From positions 1 to 61,899 of the forward strand of contig NZ_FQXD01000020.1 in assembly GCF_900129865.1 (NCBI RefSeq): a DNA stretch of 61,899 nt, in the 5' to 3' direction. Positions 46,773-55,907 of this stretch are shown one piece after another (within the stretch, counting starts at the first letter, position 1; each line of letters starts with the position of its first letter). Source of the DNA: Virgibacillus chiguensis (GTDB lineage: Bacteria; Bacillota; Bacilli; Bacillales; Amphibacillaceae). Below the pieces are notes generated by a model. It worked only from the letters and a program-made list of their open reading frames with translations. It was not told the DNA's origin and ran no database searches. A program made the translations under genes and the position numbers.

Positions 46773-47717
46773 ATGATCGAAATTGAAAAACCAAAAATTG
46801 AGACGGTAGAAATCAGCGATGATGCTACATTTGGAAAATTCGTAGTCGAACCGCTTGAACGTGGATATGGTACCACTCTAGGAAACTCCTTGCGTCGTAT
46901 CCTACTATCCTCACTTCCAGGTGCTGCTGTGACTTCAGTTCAAATTGATGGAGCGCTACATGAATTTTCAACGATTGATGGTGTTGTTGAAGATGTAACA
47001 ACAATTATTTTGAACTTGAAAAAATTAGCGCTAAAAATCTACTCAGATGAAGAAAAGACATTGGAGATTGATGTGCAGGGAGAAGGAAAAGTTACGGCTG
47101 CAGATCTAACCTATGATAGTGATGTAGAGGTCCTAAATCCGGATTTGTTAATTGCTACATTGAATAACAAAGGCAGCTTGTTTATGAAAATTACTGCAGA
47201 ACGTGGACGTGGGTATCGACCTGCTGAAGCAAACAAACGTGATGATCAGCCAATCGGGATAATTCCAGTTGACTCCATTTTTACTCCAGTATCACGTGTA
47301 ACCTACCAAGTAGAGAATACACGTGTTGGTCAAGTAGCTAACTTTGATAAATTAACATTAGATGTACGTACAGATGGCAGTATTCGTCCAGAAGAAGCTG
47401 TTTCTTTAGGTGCGAAAGTCTTTACAGAGCATCTTAATATTTTTGTAGGTTTAACAGATGAAGCGAAAAACGCTGAAGTGATGGTTGAGAAGGAAGAAGA
47501 CCAAAAAGAAAAAGTGATGGAAATGACGATTGAAGAACTCGATCTTTCTGTCAGGTCCTATAACTGTCTAAAGCGTGCTGGGATTAACACCGTACAAGAA
47601 CTAGCAAATAAATCTGAAGAAGATATGATGAAGGTACGCAATCTTGGACGTAAGTCGTTAGAAGAAGTAAAAGTGAAGCTTAACGATTTAGGTCTTGGCT
47701 TGCGAGACGATGACTAA
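46773..47717 (+). CDS. rpoA: RNA polymerase alpha subunit
   Basis: Alpha, 314 aa: N-terminal dimerisation/assembly domain ([35 protein letters not shown]), linker with acidic residues, and C-terminal domain ([48 protein letters not shown]) for UP elements, activators and Spx. ATG 46773 follows AAAGGAGGG. Confidence 0.98.
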   Translation: MIEIEKPKIETVEISDDATFGKFVVEPLERGYGTTLGNSLRRILLSSLPGAAVTSVQIDGALHEFSTIDGVVEDVTTIILNLKKLALKIYSDEEKTLEIDVQGEGKVTAADLTYDSDVEVLNPDLLIATLNNKGSLFMKITAERGRGYRPAEANKRDDQPIGIIPVDSIFTPVSRVTYQVENTRVGQVANFDKLTLDVRTDGSIRPEEAVSLGAKVFTEHLNIFVGLTDEAKNAEVMVEKEEDQKEKVMEMTIEELDLSVRSYNCLKRAGINTVQELANKSEEDMMKVRNLGRKSLEEVKVKLNDLGLGLRDDD

Positions 47718-47981
47718 ACATATCATATAGACATCATTAGAAAATTACGGCACACGGATAAATAGTGCTTGCATATACGAATTACTCCATTCAGTATTTT
47801 TAGTTTGCTTTCGTTCGTTGCATCACTTTTTTGCGTTTTGGAAAAGGAGCTGTCATCGCTTTTTTCCGAAGAGTAGAGGATGTGCGTAGGAAAAGATAAA
47901 ACAAGGTAGACCTAATGTGAGTATACAAGGTCGTTTGAATGGAAGTTTTTAAAAGTCATCAAAGAAAGGGAGGGATAGTCC

Positions 47982-48335
47982 ATGGCTAGAAAATTAGGTC
48001 GTACATCGGATCAACGCATGGCGCTACTTCGTAATCTTGCTTCTGATTTAATTATTCATGAGCGGATTGAAACAACAGAAGCAAAAGCGAAGGAGTTAAA
48101 ATCCGTTGTTGATAAAATGATTACATTAGGCAAACGTGGGGATCTGCACGCACGCCGTCAAGCAGCCTCATTTCTATATAATCAAGAAGCTAATGAAGAT
48201 CAAAACGTTATTCAGAAGCTTTTCAATGATGTGGCTCCGCGTTACGAAGACCGTCAAGGTGGGTACACACGTGTTCTTAAACTGGGCGCTCGTCAAGGTG
48301 ATGGTGCGAAAATGGCAATCATTGAACTAGTTTAA
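47982..48335 (+). CDS. rplQ: Ribosomal protein L17
   Basis: L17, 117 aa, at the tunnel exit rim: [41 protein letters not shown] and [30 protein letters not shown] precedes ATG 47982. The 264-base gap after rpoA contains no gene. It ends the ribosomal superoperon. Confidence 0.98.
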   Translation: MARKLGRTSDQRMALLRNLASDLIIHERIETTEAKAKELKSVVDKMITLGKRGDLHARRQAASFLYNQEANEDQNVIQKLFNDVAPRYEDRQGGYTRVLKLGARQGDGAKMAIIELV

Positions 48336-48349
48336 TGTAACCACAGGCG

Positions 48350-48400
48350 ACAAGGGCAGGACTGAATCTCTTCTACGAGGTACATCCAAGCCCTTTTTTT
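48350..48400 (+). terminator. Terminator of the ribosomal superoperon
   Basis: AAGGGC (48350-48355) and GCCCTT (48389-48394) close a loop that contains further short pairing (GGA/TCC), followed by a run of seven T. It lies 15 bases after rplQ. Confidence 0.75.
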
Positions 48401-48404
48401 GTCT

Positions 48405-48500
48405 ATAGGAAAGTATAAAGTTTCTAGGATTATAGTATTAGCAAACCAACGGCTTCCACCATAAGATGCGGCGACAAGCCAAGTTTTTCTAATACTATAA
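48405..48500 (+). repeat. Intergenic repeat family, copy 5 (best preserved termini)
   Basis: TAGGAAAGTATAAAG leads into TTATAGTATTAG, whose perfect 12-bp complement CTAATACTATAA closes the element at 48489-48500. Inside are GCAAACCAACGGCTTCCACC and the CGACAAGCCAAGTTTTT terminator-like half-hairpin. It lies between the rplQ terminator and ecfA1, in the same orientation as the other copies. Confidence 0.75.
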
Positions 48501-48547
48501 TTTGCGTTTTGTAACAAGTACCCTTTTTGGCAAGAGGAGGAGTTTAG

Positions 48548-49393
48548 ATGAGTAGCAATGAAAAATTGGTAGAGTTTAGAAATGTATCATTTCGATATGG
48601 AGCAGAGCAGCCATGGGTACTGAAAAACTGTAGCTTTGAGATCGATCGCGAAGAATGGGTTGCCATTATTGGTCATAATGGTTCGGGGAAATCTACCATA
48701 GCTAAATTAATGAATGGACTTTTATTTCCGCAAGAAGGGGAAATTTATGTAGCTGGGAAAAAAGTGCAGGAAGATACCATTTGGGATGTACGTAAAGATG
48801 TCGGCATGGTGTTTCAAAATCCAGATAATCAATTTGTAGGTACAACGGTACAAGACGATGTTGCATTTGGCATGGAGAATAGAGGTTTTCCAAGAGAGGA
48901 AATGTTACAGCGACTTGATGATGTGTTACATGCAGTTGGCATGGTGGATTATCGCTTAACGGAGCCTCATCGTCTATCTGGGGGACAAAAGCAACGTATA
49001 GCTATTGCAAGCGTACTAGCTGTATCTCCCAAAGTGCTTATTTTAGATGAAGCAACGGCGATGTTAGACCCAAGAGGAAGAAGAGATATTATGCAAACCG
49101 TCGCTCATTTGCAAGCAAATAAGGATGTATCCTTACTAACAATTACACACGACCTGCAAGAAATTGTCCAAGCAGATCGGGTTATTGTAATGAATGAAGG
49201 TCAAGTTTGGGACGAGTCTCATCCGAGAGAACTTTTTTCTAAGCAAGATGATCTACTTGCAATTGGATTAGATGTTCCGTTTATTGCTTCCTTAGCAAAA
49301 GCTTTAAAACAGACGGGCATTCCCATCACAAAAGAACCATTAAATCATGAAGAACTGTTGGAGGAACTATGGACATTACATTCGAGAACGTAA
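48548..49393 (+). CDS. ecfA1: Energy-coupling factor transporter ATPase EcfA1
   Basis: First ATPase of the ECF vitamin/metal transporter module. Walker A is GHNGSGKST (about 41-49), the Q-loop [10 protein letters not shown], the signature LSGGQKQR and Walker [13 protein letters not shown]. At 281 aa it is complete. Its 3' end overlaps ecfA2 by 25 bases. The module serves several exchangeable S components, none of which is encoded in this window. AAGAGGAGG precedes ATG 48548. Confidence 0.96.
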   Translation: MSSNEKLVEFRNVSFRYGAEQPWVLKNCSFEIDREEWVAIIGHNGSGKSTIAKLMNGLLFPQEGEIYVAGKKVQEDTIWDVRKDVGMVFQNPDNQFVGTTVQDDVAFGMENRGFPREEMLQRLDDVLHAVGMVDYRLTEPHRLSGGQKQRIAIASVLAVSPKVLILDEATAMLDPRGRRDIMQTVAHLQANKDVSLLTITHDLQEIVQADRVIVMNEGQVWDESHPRELFSKQDDLLAIGLDVPFIASLAKALKQTGIPITKEPLNHEELLEELWTLHSRT

Positions 49394-50241
49394 GCTATAT
49401 CTATCAACAGCACTCCCCATTTGCTCATAAAGCGATTGACCAATTAAGTTTTCATATCCCTTCTGGAACATTTGTAGCCATTGTAGGTCATACGGGTTCA
49501 GGAAAATCAACTTTAATTCAGCATTTAAATGGTCTTGTTCAGCCGACAGCAGGAAAAGTAAAGATAGGAGACTTTGAGCTCACGGCAGAAAAAAAGCCGA
49601 AACATTTGAAACAGCTAAGAAGCAAGGTCGGTGTCGTATTTCAATATCCGGAGCATCAACTATTTGAAGAGACGGTTGCGAAGGATATTAGCTTTGGACC
49701 TAAAAATTTTGGTGTTGGGGATAGCGAAATACAACGGCGAGTGACAGAAGCATTACAAGCTGTTGGTTTATCAGCAGATTATGTAGAGCGCTCCCCCTTT
49801 GATTTAAGTGGTGGGCAAATGCGCAGGGTCGCTATTGCTGGTGTTTTAGCTACAAAACCAAACGTCCTTGTCTTAGATGAACCGACTGCAGGACTTGATC
49901 CAAGAGGGCAAAAAGAAATGATGGAGATGTTTTATGAACGCCATCGGTCTGAACAGCTTACAACGATACTCGTCACACATAGCATGGAAGATGCCGTTAC
50001 GTATGCGGATCATGTCATTATTTTAAATAAAGGTAGTAAATATATGGAAGGGAAACCAGAGGAAGTGTTTGTGCAAAAGGAAGCATTGCAACAAGTTCAA
50101 CTGGATGTTCCTGAAATGGTAGCCTTTATTAATCGTTGGAATGAAAAATTTCACACCAAACTTCCTTTTACGAAGCAGTCTGAGCGCGAATTAGCAACCG
50201 CTATTACCGCCGTGCTTAAAGGAGGGAAAAGCCATGAATAA
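49369..50241 (+). CDS. ecfA2: Energy-coupling factor transporter ATPase EcfA2
   Basis: Second ATPase of the pair, 290 aa. Walker [11 protein letters not shown]-loop [10 protein letters not shown], signature LSGGQMRR, Walker [13 protein letters not shown] and the H-loop (VTHSMEDA) are intact. The start lies within ecfA1, and the end overlaps ecfT by 8 bases, so the three subunits are translationally coupled. Confidence 0.96.
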   Translation: MDITFENVSYIYQQHSPFAHKAIDQLSFHIPSGTFVAIVGHTGSGKSTLIQHLNGLVQPTAGKVKIGDFELTAEKKPKHLKQLRSKVGVVFQYPEHQLFEETVAKDISFGPKNFGVGDSEIQRRVTEALQAVGLSADYVERSPFDLSGGQMRRVAIAGVLATKPNVLVLDEPTAGLDPRGQKEMMEMFYERHRSEQLTTILVTHSMEDAVTYADHVIILNKGSKYMEGKPEEVFVQKEALQQVQLDVPEMVAFINRWNEKFHTKLPFTKQSERELATAITAVLKGGKSHE

Positions 50242-51031
50242 TGCCATGGTTATTGGTCAGTACGTACCAGGGAACTCTGTTGTTCACCGATTAGACCCAC
50301 GAACGAAGATTACAATTATATTTATCTTTGTGTTTGTCGTCTTTTTAGCGAACAATGTGTGGAGCTATACAATATTAACTGTTTTTGCACTTTTAAGTAT
50401 GATAACATCTCGTGTACCATTACGATTTGTTTTAAAGGGTTTAACGCCTGTTTGGTTTTTAATTATTTTTACCTTTCTACTCCATGTAATTATTACAAAA
50501 GAAGGTGATGTCGTATTCGAGATTTTTACCTTTCAAGTATACTCTGGTGGGTTAATTCAAGGTTTTGCTATTTCCATGCGATTCTTTCTACTTATTTTAG
50601 TCACGTCGCTACTAACATTGACAACAACACCGATAGAAATAACGGATGCGATTGAAAGCATGTTGCAACCATTAAAAAAAGTGAAATTTCCGGTTCATGA
50701 ATTGGCGTTAATGATGTCGATATCACTCCGTTTCATTCCAACGTTGTTACAAGAAACAGATAAAATTTCAAAAGCGCAAGCGTCACGTGGCGTTGACTTT
50801 CGAACAGGGAAGCTCAAAGATCGCATACAAGCCGTCGTGCCATTGCTCGTTCCATTATTCGTCAGTGCTTTCAAACGAGCAGAAGAGCTAGCTATGGCGA
50901 TGGAAGCGAGAGGCTATCAAGGTGGCGAAGGTCGTACCAAGTTACGAGAATTAAAATTTACGAAGCTAGACGTAGGAATATACATTTTATTTATATTCGT
51001 CATCTTAGGACTATTTTTTACAAGGAACTAG
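50234..51031 (+). CDS. ecfT: Energy-coupling factor transporter transmembrane protein EcfT
   Basis: EcfT, 265 aa, is the membrane scaffold joining the ATPases to S components. It has about five or six hydrophobic segments and the two cytoplasmic coupling motifs with SRG (QASRGVDFR) and ARG (MEARGYQGG). AAAGGAGGG in the ecfA2 end precedes ATG 50234. The truA start is 19 bases downstream, as in bacilli. Confidence 0.96.
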   Translation: MNNAMVIGQYVPGNSVVHRLDPRTKITIIFIFVFVVFLANNVWSYTILTVFALLSMITSRVPLRFVLKGLTPVWFLIIFTFLLHVIITKEGDVVFEIFTFQVYSGGLIQGFAISMRFFLLILVTSLLTLTTTPIEITDAIESMLQPLKKVKFPVHELALMMSISLRFIPTLLQETDKISKAQASRGVDFRTGKLKDRIQAVVPLLVPLFVSAFKRAEELAMAMEARGYQGGEGRTKLRELKFTKLDVGIYILFIFVILGLFFTRN

Positions 51032-51050
51032 ATAGAAAGGCTGCAAAAAC

Positions 51051-51791
51051 ATGGAACGACTAAAATGTACACTTCAATATGACGGCTCTCATTTCTCGGG
51101 CTTTCAAATCCAACCTGGAAAAAGAACCGTACAAGGAATACTAGAAAAAGCATTACAAAAAATGCATAAAGGTGAACCTGTACGCATTCATCCTTCAGGG
51201 AGAACCGATACAGGCGTTCATGCGAAAGGACAGACGATTCACTTTGATTCTCCATACAACATCCCTATGTACAATTGGAAGCAAGCATTAAACACCTTGC
51301 TCCCTGATGACATTTATGTTAAGCAGGTAGAAGTGGTTCCTAATACGTTCCACGCTAGGTATGATGTAGTAGAGAAGGAATATCGCTATTATGTATATCA
51401 TGCAAAGGAACCGGATGTATTTAGACGCCATTATGCTTATTTTTTCCCGTATGCATTAGACGTTGCTTCCATGCAAGTAGCATGCCGTTATTTGGAAGGA
51501 ACGCATGATTTTACAACCTTTTCCTCTGCTAAAGCAACAACAAGAGGGAGCAAACAGCGTACGCTTTATCAAGTAACCTGTGAACAAAGAGGCGCCGAAA
51601 TCGAATTTATTTTTCGCGGCAGCGGATTTTTATATAATATGGTGCGCATCATCGTTGGTGTAATATTAGACATAGGTCAAGGAAGGCGAGAAGCGTCTGA
51701 TATAGCTGTTTTACTGTCAAAAAGGGATAGACGAGCAGTAGGAGAAACAGTGCCCGCACAAGGCCTCTATTTGTGTCGTGTGAAGTACTAA
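51051..51791 (+). CDS. truA: tRNA pseudouridine(38-40) synthase TruA
   Basis: TruA, 246 aa, modifies the anticodon stem of many tRNAs. The catalytic aspartate lies in GRTDTGVHAKGQ, with RYDVVEKEYRYYV and the C-terminal RGSGFLYNMVRIIVG motif. GAAAGG precedes ATG 51051. It is coexpressed with the ecf genes. Confidence 0.97.
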   Translation: MERLKCTLQYDGSHFSGFQIQPGKRTVQGILEKALQKMHKGEPVRIHPSGRTDTGVHAKGQTIHFDSPYNIPMYNWKQALNTLLPDDIYVKQVEVVPNTFHARYDVVEKEYRYYVYHAKEPDVFRRHYAYFFPYALDVASMQVACRYLEGTHDFTTFSSAKATTRGSKQRTLYQVTCEQRGAEIEFIFRGSGFLYNMVRIIVGVILDIGQGRREASDIAVLLSKRDRRAVGETVPAQGLYLCRVKY

Positions 51792-51982
51792 TTATTCTTG
51801 CAAGTGATAAGGGTAGTGATTTGCGGCAACACAAACCATTTGGAAGAGTGTAACTACTAATCCAAACGGAATAAATAGGGCGGTGCGCACTTGGGTAGAA
51901 CATGGTAAAGAGCCTATATTAAAGCATTCTTTGCTCTATGGATGAAAAAAGGCGATCTCGTAAAGTTGAAGAGGAATAAACC

Positions 51983-52120
51983 TTGACATAATAGTGATAT
52001 TTGGTGTATTATGATTAATGGCATTTTATTTCTAAACCATGATTAGCCCCGGAAACTAATTATGTTGAAATAGACGAACGAATAGAAATTTGAATTTAAT
52101 TATTTTGGAGGGAAAGACAC
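51983..52120 (+). promoter_or_regulatory. rplM-rpsI promoter and probable L13 leader
   Basis: TTGACA (51983-51988) and TATTAT (52007-52012), 18 bases apart, form a promoter. The leader of about 100 bases has a conserved-looking hairpin segment (CATGATTAGCCCCGGAAACTAATTATG). L13 leaders are known before rplM in Firmicutes; this assignment is by position. The remaining truA-promoter gap (51792-51982) shows nothing. Confidence 0.65.
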
Positions 52121-52558
52121 ATGCGCACAACTTTCATGGCAAATGAAAATAATATCGAACGCAAATGGCTAGTTGTTGATGCAGAAGGCAAACGATTAGG
52201 TCGTTTAGCAAGTGAAGTTGCTGCGATCCTTCGTGGAAAGCATAAACCAACTTACACGCCACATGCAGATACAGGTGACCATGTCATCATCATTAACGCA
52301 GAGAAAATTGAATTAACTGGTAATAAACTAACAGATAAAAAATACTACCGTCATACAAACCACCCTGGTGGTTTAAAAGAACGTAATGCAGAGGAAATGC
52401 GTACAAAATATCCTGAGCGTATGCTAGAGTTGGCAGTTAAAGGCATGCTTCCAAACGGTCCTCTAGGTCGCAGAATGGCTAAGAAGCTTCATGTATTCAG
52501 AGGCGCTGAACACAATCATCAAGCACAAAAACCAGAAGTTTATGAGCTTCGTGGGTAA
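52121..52558 (+). CDS. rplM: Ribosomal protein L13
   Basis: L13, 145 aa, an early 50S assembly protein: [54 protein letters not shown] precedes ATG 52121, which gives the same N-terminus as in B. subtilis. It is in an operon with rpsI. Confidence 0.98.
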   Translation: MRTTFMANENNIERKWLVVDAEGKRLGRLASEVAAILRGKHKPTYTPHADTGDHVIIINAEKIELTGNKLTDKKYYRHTNHPGGLKERNAEEMRTKYPERMLELAVKGMLPNGPLGRRMAKKLHVFRGAEHNHQAQKPEVYELRG

Positions 52559-52578
52559 TTAAAAGGAGGTAAATCATT

Positions 52579-52971
52579 TTGGCACAAGTACAATACTATG
52601 GCACAGGTCGTCGTAAAAAATCAACTGCGCGCGTACGTTTAGTACCTGGTACGGGCAACATTACAATTAACGGTCGTAATGCAGCTGATTATTTCCCATA
52701 TGAAACACAGTTGTTAATTTTAAACCAACCACTTGTAGCAACAGAAACACAAGGAACATATGACATTATTGTCAACGTTCATGGTGGTGGCTTCACTGGT
52801 CAAGCAGGAGCTATCCGTCACGGAGTTGCACGTGCATTGCTAGAAGCTGATCCTGAGTATCGTAGCGCTCTAAAATCAGAGGGTTACCTAACTCGTGATG
52901 CTCGTATGAAAGAACGTTATAAATACGGTCTTAAAAAAGCACGTCGTGCACCACAGTTCTCAAAACGTTAA
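52579..52971 (+). CDS. rpsI: Ribosomal protein S9
   Basis: S9, 130 aa from TTG 52579 ([26 protein letters not shown]), reaches the P-site tRNA with its C-terminal [12 protein letters not shown] tail. AAAGGAGG precedes it. A broken integrase starts right behind, on the opposite strand; rpsI 3' ends are known insertion sites of integrative elements in Firmicutes. Confidence 0.98.
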   Translation: MAQVQYYGTGRRKKSTARVRLVPGTGNITINGRNAADYFPYETQLLILNQPLVATETQGTYDIIVNVHGGGFTGQAGAIRHGVARALLEADPEYRSALKSEGYLTRDARMKERYKYGLKKARRAPQFSKR

Positions 52972-52998
52972 TAGGAACATTGATATACCAAGGTTTTG

Positions 52999-53034
52999 CC
53001 CTCTTTGCTCTAATGAAGCAGAGAGGGTTTTTAT
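52999..53034 (+). terminator. Terminator of rplM-rpsI
   Basis: CCCTCTTTGCT (52999-53009) pairs with AGCAGAGAGGG (53017-53027), with one G-T pair, followed by TTTTTAT. It lies 28 bases after rpsI. Confidence 0.9.
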
Positions 53035-53062
53035 ATTCTAATTTGGAATTGATTACCCCGAG

Positions 53063-53546
53063 CTAAAAAGTCATGTACTTCTGGAACATCTCCGCTGTTT
53101 TCTCTTTCGCTTCATCGGTCACATGCGTGTAAATATCCATCGTGGTTTGAATATCGGTGTGGCCGAGTCGAGATTGTACATCTTTAAAGCCACGGCTGCA
53201 AACAACAAACTGGCATGTGTATGCCGGAATTCGTGAACTTTTAATTGGAAGTCCACGTCGGACCAATGCAGGGCATATGGTTCTCCCTTGTGTGCTCCTG
53301 TGAAGGCGAGCAACGAAACATGGTATAAGCCATGTCACCCTCCTGAATCGACTCTAAAAAGTTCCTGAGCTCTTCACGGGTATAGTAATGCTTCTTTCCT
53401 TCCAGTTCCGCATTATATTCTATCTCATGTTTTGGTTTCGGCAACGTGACAAAATCCATCGGGTTGCGCTTAATCATGTCCATTTTTATGGTGTATCGGA
53501 AGACCTGGTTTGCTTGTATCTTATAATTCTTGAAGCTTTTAACCTA
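53063..53546 (-). pseudogene. Tyrosine integrase remnant, frameshifted and truncated
   Basis: Read on the - strand, the fragments give a core-binding part (VKSFKNYKIQ..., KRNPMDFVTLPKPKHEIEY, YYTREELRNFLESIQ), then KGEPYALHWSDVDF, the HxxR box HEFRHTHASLLF, and, in another frame, LGHTDIQTTMDIYTHV with the nucleophile tyrosine. At least two frameshifts separate them, and the N-terminal part is cut off where the IS200-type element begins. Its orientation and place against rpsI are those of an island integrase. Confidence 0.85.
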
Positions 53547-54184
53547 CAAATGCGTGGTTTAACTCCATCGTCTTTAGACGGTATTCGCTTTTAGTCTTAT
53601 CCTTTTTGTCCATACGAAGTGAAGAGGTGAAAGTATGGAAGGATATAGAAAAATTAGTCATGCTGTGTATGATATCAAATATCATGTCATATGGGTGACA
53701 AAGTATAGATATAAGGTTTTGGGCGGGCACATAGCGGTGAGAGTGCGTGATTTGATAAGACAAGGTTGTGAAGCCAGAGGAATTACCATATTGCAAGGAA
53801 GTGTTGGAAAAGATCACATGCATTTATTATTATCTTGTCCTCCAAGTATTGCTCCAAGTAAAATATTGCAGTATCTAAAAGGAAGATCATCGAAATTATT
53901 GCAGGATGAGTTTCCAGAACTAAAAAAAAGATATTGGGAGCAACACCTGTGGGCAAGAGGATATTTTTGTGCCACCGTAGAAACGGTAACGGAAGAAATA
54001 ATAAGAAATTATATAGCAAATCATCAATGAAGGTAAGGACGAAATATTTAGAATAGAAGAATGAGTTTAGTCTAGCTTTGAAAATGCTTCAGCTAAGGCC
54101 TTTGAGCAGAACTTTAGCCTGCGAAACGACTTTAGTCGTCGACATTATGTCTAAATCCACCTGCTTTTAGCAGGTGGTCGTTTA
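53547..54184 (+). mobile_element. IS200/IS605-type insertion sequence (tnpA only)
   Basis: The element holds one Y1 transposase gene flanked by subterminal hairpins: CGTC-TTTA-GACG near 53570-53581, and at the right CGAC-TTTA-GTCG (near 54127) and CCACCTGCTTTTAGCAGGTGG (54158-54178). It has no terminal inverted repeats and no tnpB, as in IS200. Its left edge truncates an integrase pseudogene. The exact ends are estimated to within about 10 bases. Confidence 0.8.
53635..54030 (+). CDS. tnpA: IS200-family Y1 HUH transposase TnpA
   Basis: TnpA acts on single-stranded element DNA at the lagging strand and uses one tyrosine. The 131-residue protein has the HUH pair His61 and His63 (KDHMHLLLS), the N-terminal YDIKYHVIWVTKYR, WARGYFCATVETVTEE, and the candidate catalytic Tyr126 near the C-terminus. 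Length and motifs are intact, so it could be active. AAGAGGTGAAAG precedes ATG 53635. Confidence 0.93.
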   Translation: MEGYRKISHAVYDIKYHVIWVTKYRYKVLGGHIAVRVRDLIRQGCEARGITILQGSVGKDHMHLLLSCPPSIAPSKILQYLKGRSSKLLQDEFPELKKRYWEQHLWARGYFCATVETVTEEIIRNYIANHQ

Positions 54185-54284
54185 AAAAACAAAATTTCTA
54201 TTCGTAATTGTAGAGTGGCATCTAGCAACCAGAGATCCCTTTTTTGGCAGGAGCATGTGGAAACTTCCCTTTCTCATTTTAAAC

Positions 54285-54644
54285 TTACTTATAAGTTAAC
54301 TTCTTAAGTGTTTGTGTTGTACCCCAAAATAAAAAACGATATATAATTGCAATAAGAAAAAATATATAAATAAATTCGAAAAGATGGAAGGGCTTATAAT
54401 CAATTAAATAAGAATTAACAAATATTAATATTAAAGATAAAAGTTCCATTAAAGATTTATTAAATCCGTTCTTTTCGTATAATTTCTTTGCTTTTTGGAA
54501 ATTAAAAATATCCTTTATTTCCTCGCTAAAAAACCCTTTTACAAGGCTTAAACCTATTATATAAATTCCCATAGCATATTCATAAGAAATATTCAAAGTC
54601 TGTGTTATAACACAATAAATTATGGTAAATAAAAGTAAATACAT
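54285..54644 (-). CDS. Small integral membrane protein, unknown; candidate immunity protein
   Basis: I do not recognise a family. The 119 residues form about four hydrophobic segments (N-terminal LLLFTIIYCVITQ, then YAMGIYIIGLSLVKG, LMELLSLILIFVNSYLI, and FEFIYIFFLIAIIYRFLFW) with a basic C-terminus. ATG 54644 is supported by AAAGGGGGTGG. It is divergently oriented to the bacteriocin-like gene at 54738, about 90 bases apart, which suggests but does not prove an immunity role. The gene is far more AT-rich than the core genes. Confidence 0.6.
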   Translation of the reverse strand: MYLLLFTIIYCVITQTLNISYEYAMGIYIIGLSLVKGFFSEEIKDIFNFQKAKKLYEKNGFNKSLMELLSLILIFVNSYLIDYKPFHLFEFIYIFFLIAIIYRFLFWGTTQTLKKLTYK

Positions 54645-54737
54645 TTTTACCACCCCCTTTTTTATTATTCTTAATATTATAATAAGTGTAACACCATGTA
54701 CATACTTCTGTGTTAAAAATTAATTAGGAGGGTTCAT

Positions 54738-55277
54738 GTGCTTAAAAAATTCTTTTCTGTATTATGCGTTGTTGCTGTTGTTTTAGTTCTTTCTTTTCCA
54801 ATAAGTAGTCATGCTAGCGAAGTTAATTATGGTGTAAATGAAAAACCAATTGATTGGAATTATGGCACATATGTTATTGTAGATAAGAATCAGGTCCAAA
54901 TGGCAGAAAAACTGTCTACTTATTTTGAAGAAAATACAGATGGTACTGTTGATTTTAATGCCGATAAAGAAACTCTTATGGATATTGGAATTTCAGAAAA
55001 TGATGCTGAATTAATGGCTTCAATTAATTCAGATGATTTATCTTTTAACGAAGAAAAACAAGAGCAACAAATTCAAGGCTTTGTAGGCTTTTACTTGAAG
55101 TTAGGGCCAAAAGTTAGAGCAATGAATGCTATAGTAGCTGGCGCATTTGCTGCAGGGTACGTTGGTTGGCATGTAAAGAAAATTGCTGCTGCAGGGCCTT
55201 GGGGCGCTGGTGCGGCTGCAGTCATCACCGCTTCAACAGCCGGGGTAGTTGGATGGGTAGTCAAAAATAAGTTATAA
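54738..55277 (+). CDS. Secreted bacteriocin-like precursor with Gly/Ala-rich C-terminal peptide
   Basis: The 179-residue protein starts at GTG 54738 after AGGAGGG. Residues 1-26 are a Sec signal peptide with cleavage after SSHA. An acidic, polar propeptide-like part follows (27-112). Residues 113-179 are a cysteine-free, Gly/Ala/Val-rich hydrophobic region with a basic end, including IVAGAFAAGYVGW and GPWGAGAAAVITAS. This three-part plan resembles secreted membrane-active peptides such as the SdpC precursor, without clear sequence identity. Activity, maturation and family are inference. Confidence 0.65.
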   Translation: MLKKFFSVLCVVAVVLVLSFPISSHASEVNYGVNEKPIDWNYGTYVIVDKNQVQMAEKLSTYFEENTDGTVDFNADKETLMDIGISENDAELMASINSDDLSFNEEKQEQQIQGFVGFYLKLGPKVRAMNAIVAGAFAAGYVGWHVKKIAAAGPWGAGAAAVITASTAGVVGWVVKNKL

Positions 55278-55369
55278 AAGGTTAACGTAGGAATAAATAT
55301 TGCCCGTGTAAGTTTATCATACACTGTAAGAATACCATAAATAGTTGCCATAAGGCAGTCTTTAATTGT

Positions 55370-55617
55370 TGGCCCATGGAAGCGAAAATTCCTAGGAATT
55401 TTTTTCACATTCCATAAAGAAAACCCAAAGATTCGGGTTTCTAAAGAAAGTATCAAACGCTTTAAACAGCGTGTCAGATAACTAACTTCAAGAAAGAAGT
55501 CTATGAATATGCAGGATAGAATCGCAAAGCTAAATAGATATTTAGTAGTTGGCTACGGAACCGTACGTACGGTGGTGTGAGAGGTCGGGGGTTAGCCGCC
55601 CCCTCCTACTCGATTAT
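55370..55617 (+). mobile_element. Degenerate group II intron 3' end with reverse transcriptase/maturase tail
   Basis: From about 55377 a frame gives KRKFLGIFFTFHKENPKIRVSKES and IKRFKQRVR-stop-LTSRKKSMNMQDRIAKLNRYLVVGYG, the end of the LtrA-type reverse transcriptase (FLGF and the IKRFKxxVRELTSR region), with an internal stop. It runs directly into CCGTACGTACGGTGGTGTGAGAGG and GGGGG-TTAGCCG-CCCCC, followed by CTCCTACTCGATT, the 3' terminal structure of group II introns. The 5' part and most domains are missing. 55278-55370 shows nothing else. Confidence 0.7.
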
Positions 55618-55631
55618 GAATATAAATTTAT

Positions 55632-55892
55632 CTAGCTTTCTACATTCTTATTAGTTGCATTATACTGTTTCTTTAAATCTATTAGCCCCGTAATAAAGTA
55701 AATTAACCCTATAATCATAGCAATAATACTTAGTATCATTAAACTACTTGGTACATATGATAAATGCGCCATAAATTCTTCTTTAGACCAACTTTTAGCG
55801 TTTGCTCCTGAAATTGCTGCGCTAATGTATCGAGTACAATATAGAATTGTAGAAATTAGAATGAAAATGGACCCTATAATTTTTTTGTTCAT
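55632..55892 (-). CDS. Small membrane protein, unknown
   Basis: No family recognised. The 86 residues contain an N-terminal hydrophobic segment (KIIGSIFILISTILYC), a polar middle (AKSWSKEEFMAHL) and a second long hydrophobic stretch (SLMILSIIAMIIGLIYFITGLI) with a polar tail. GGAGAA is upstream of ATG 55892. It lies 15 bases downstream of the frameshifted secreted-protein gene on the same strand and may be its operon partner. Confidence 0.55.
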   Translation of the reverse strand: MNKKIIGSIFILISTILYCTRYISAAISGANAKSWSKEEFMAHLSYVPSSLMILSIIAMIIGLIYFITGLIDLKKQYNATNKNVES

Positions 55893-55907
55893 AAAATTCT
55901 CCTAGCA

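Noticed and set aside
53547-54184. tnpB or omega-RNA partner of the IS200-type element
   Set aside because: No TnpB frame is present on either strand between the element ends.
55091-55456. 121-codon - strand frame opposite the bacteriocin-like gene
   Set aside because: It is antisense to the signal-peptide protein and to the intron tail; the + strand readings explain the sequence better.
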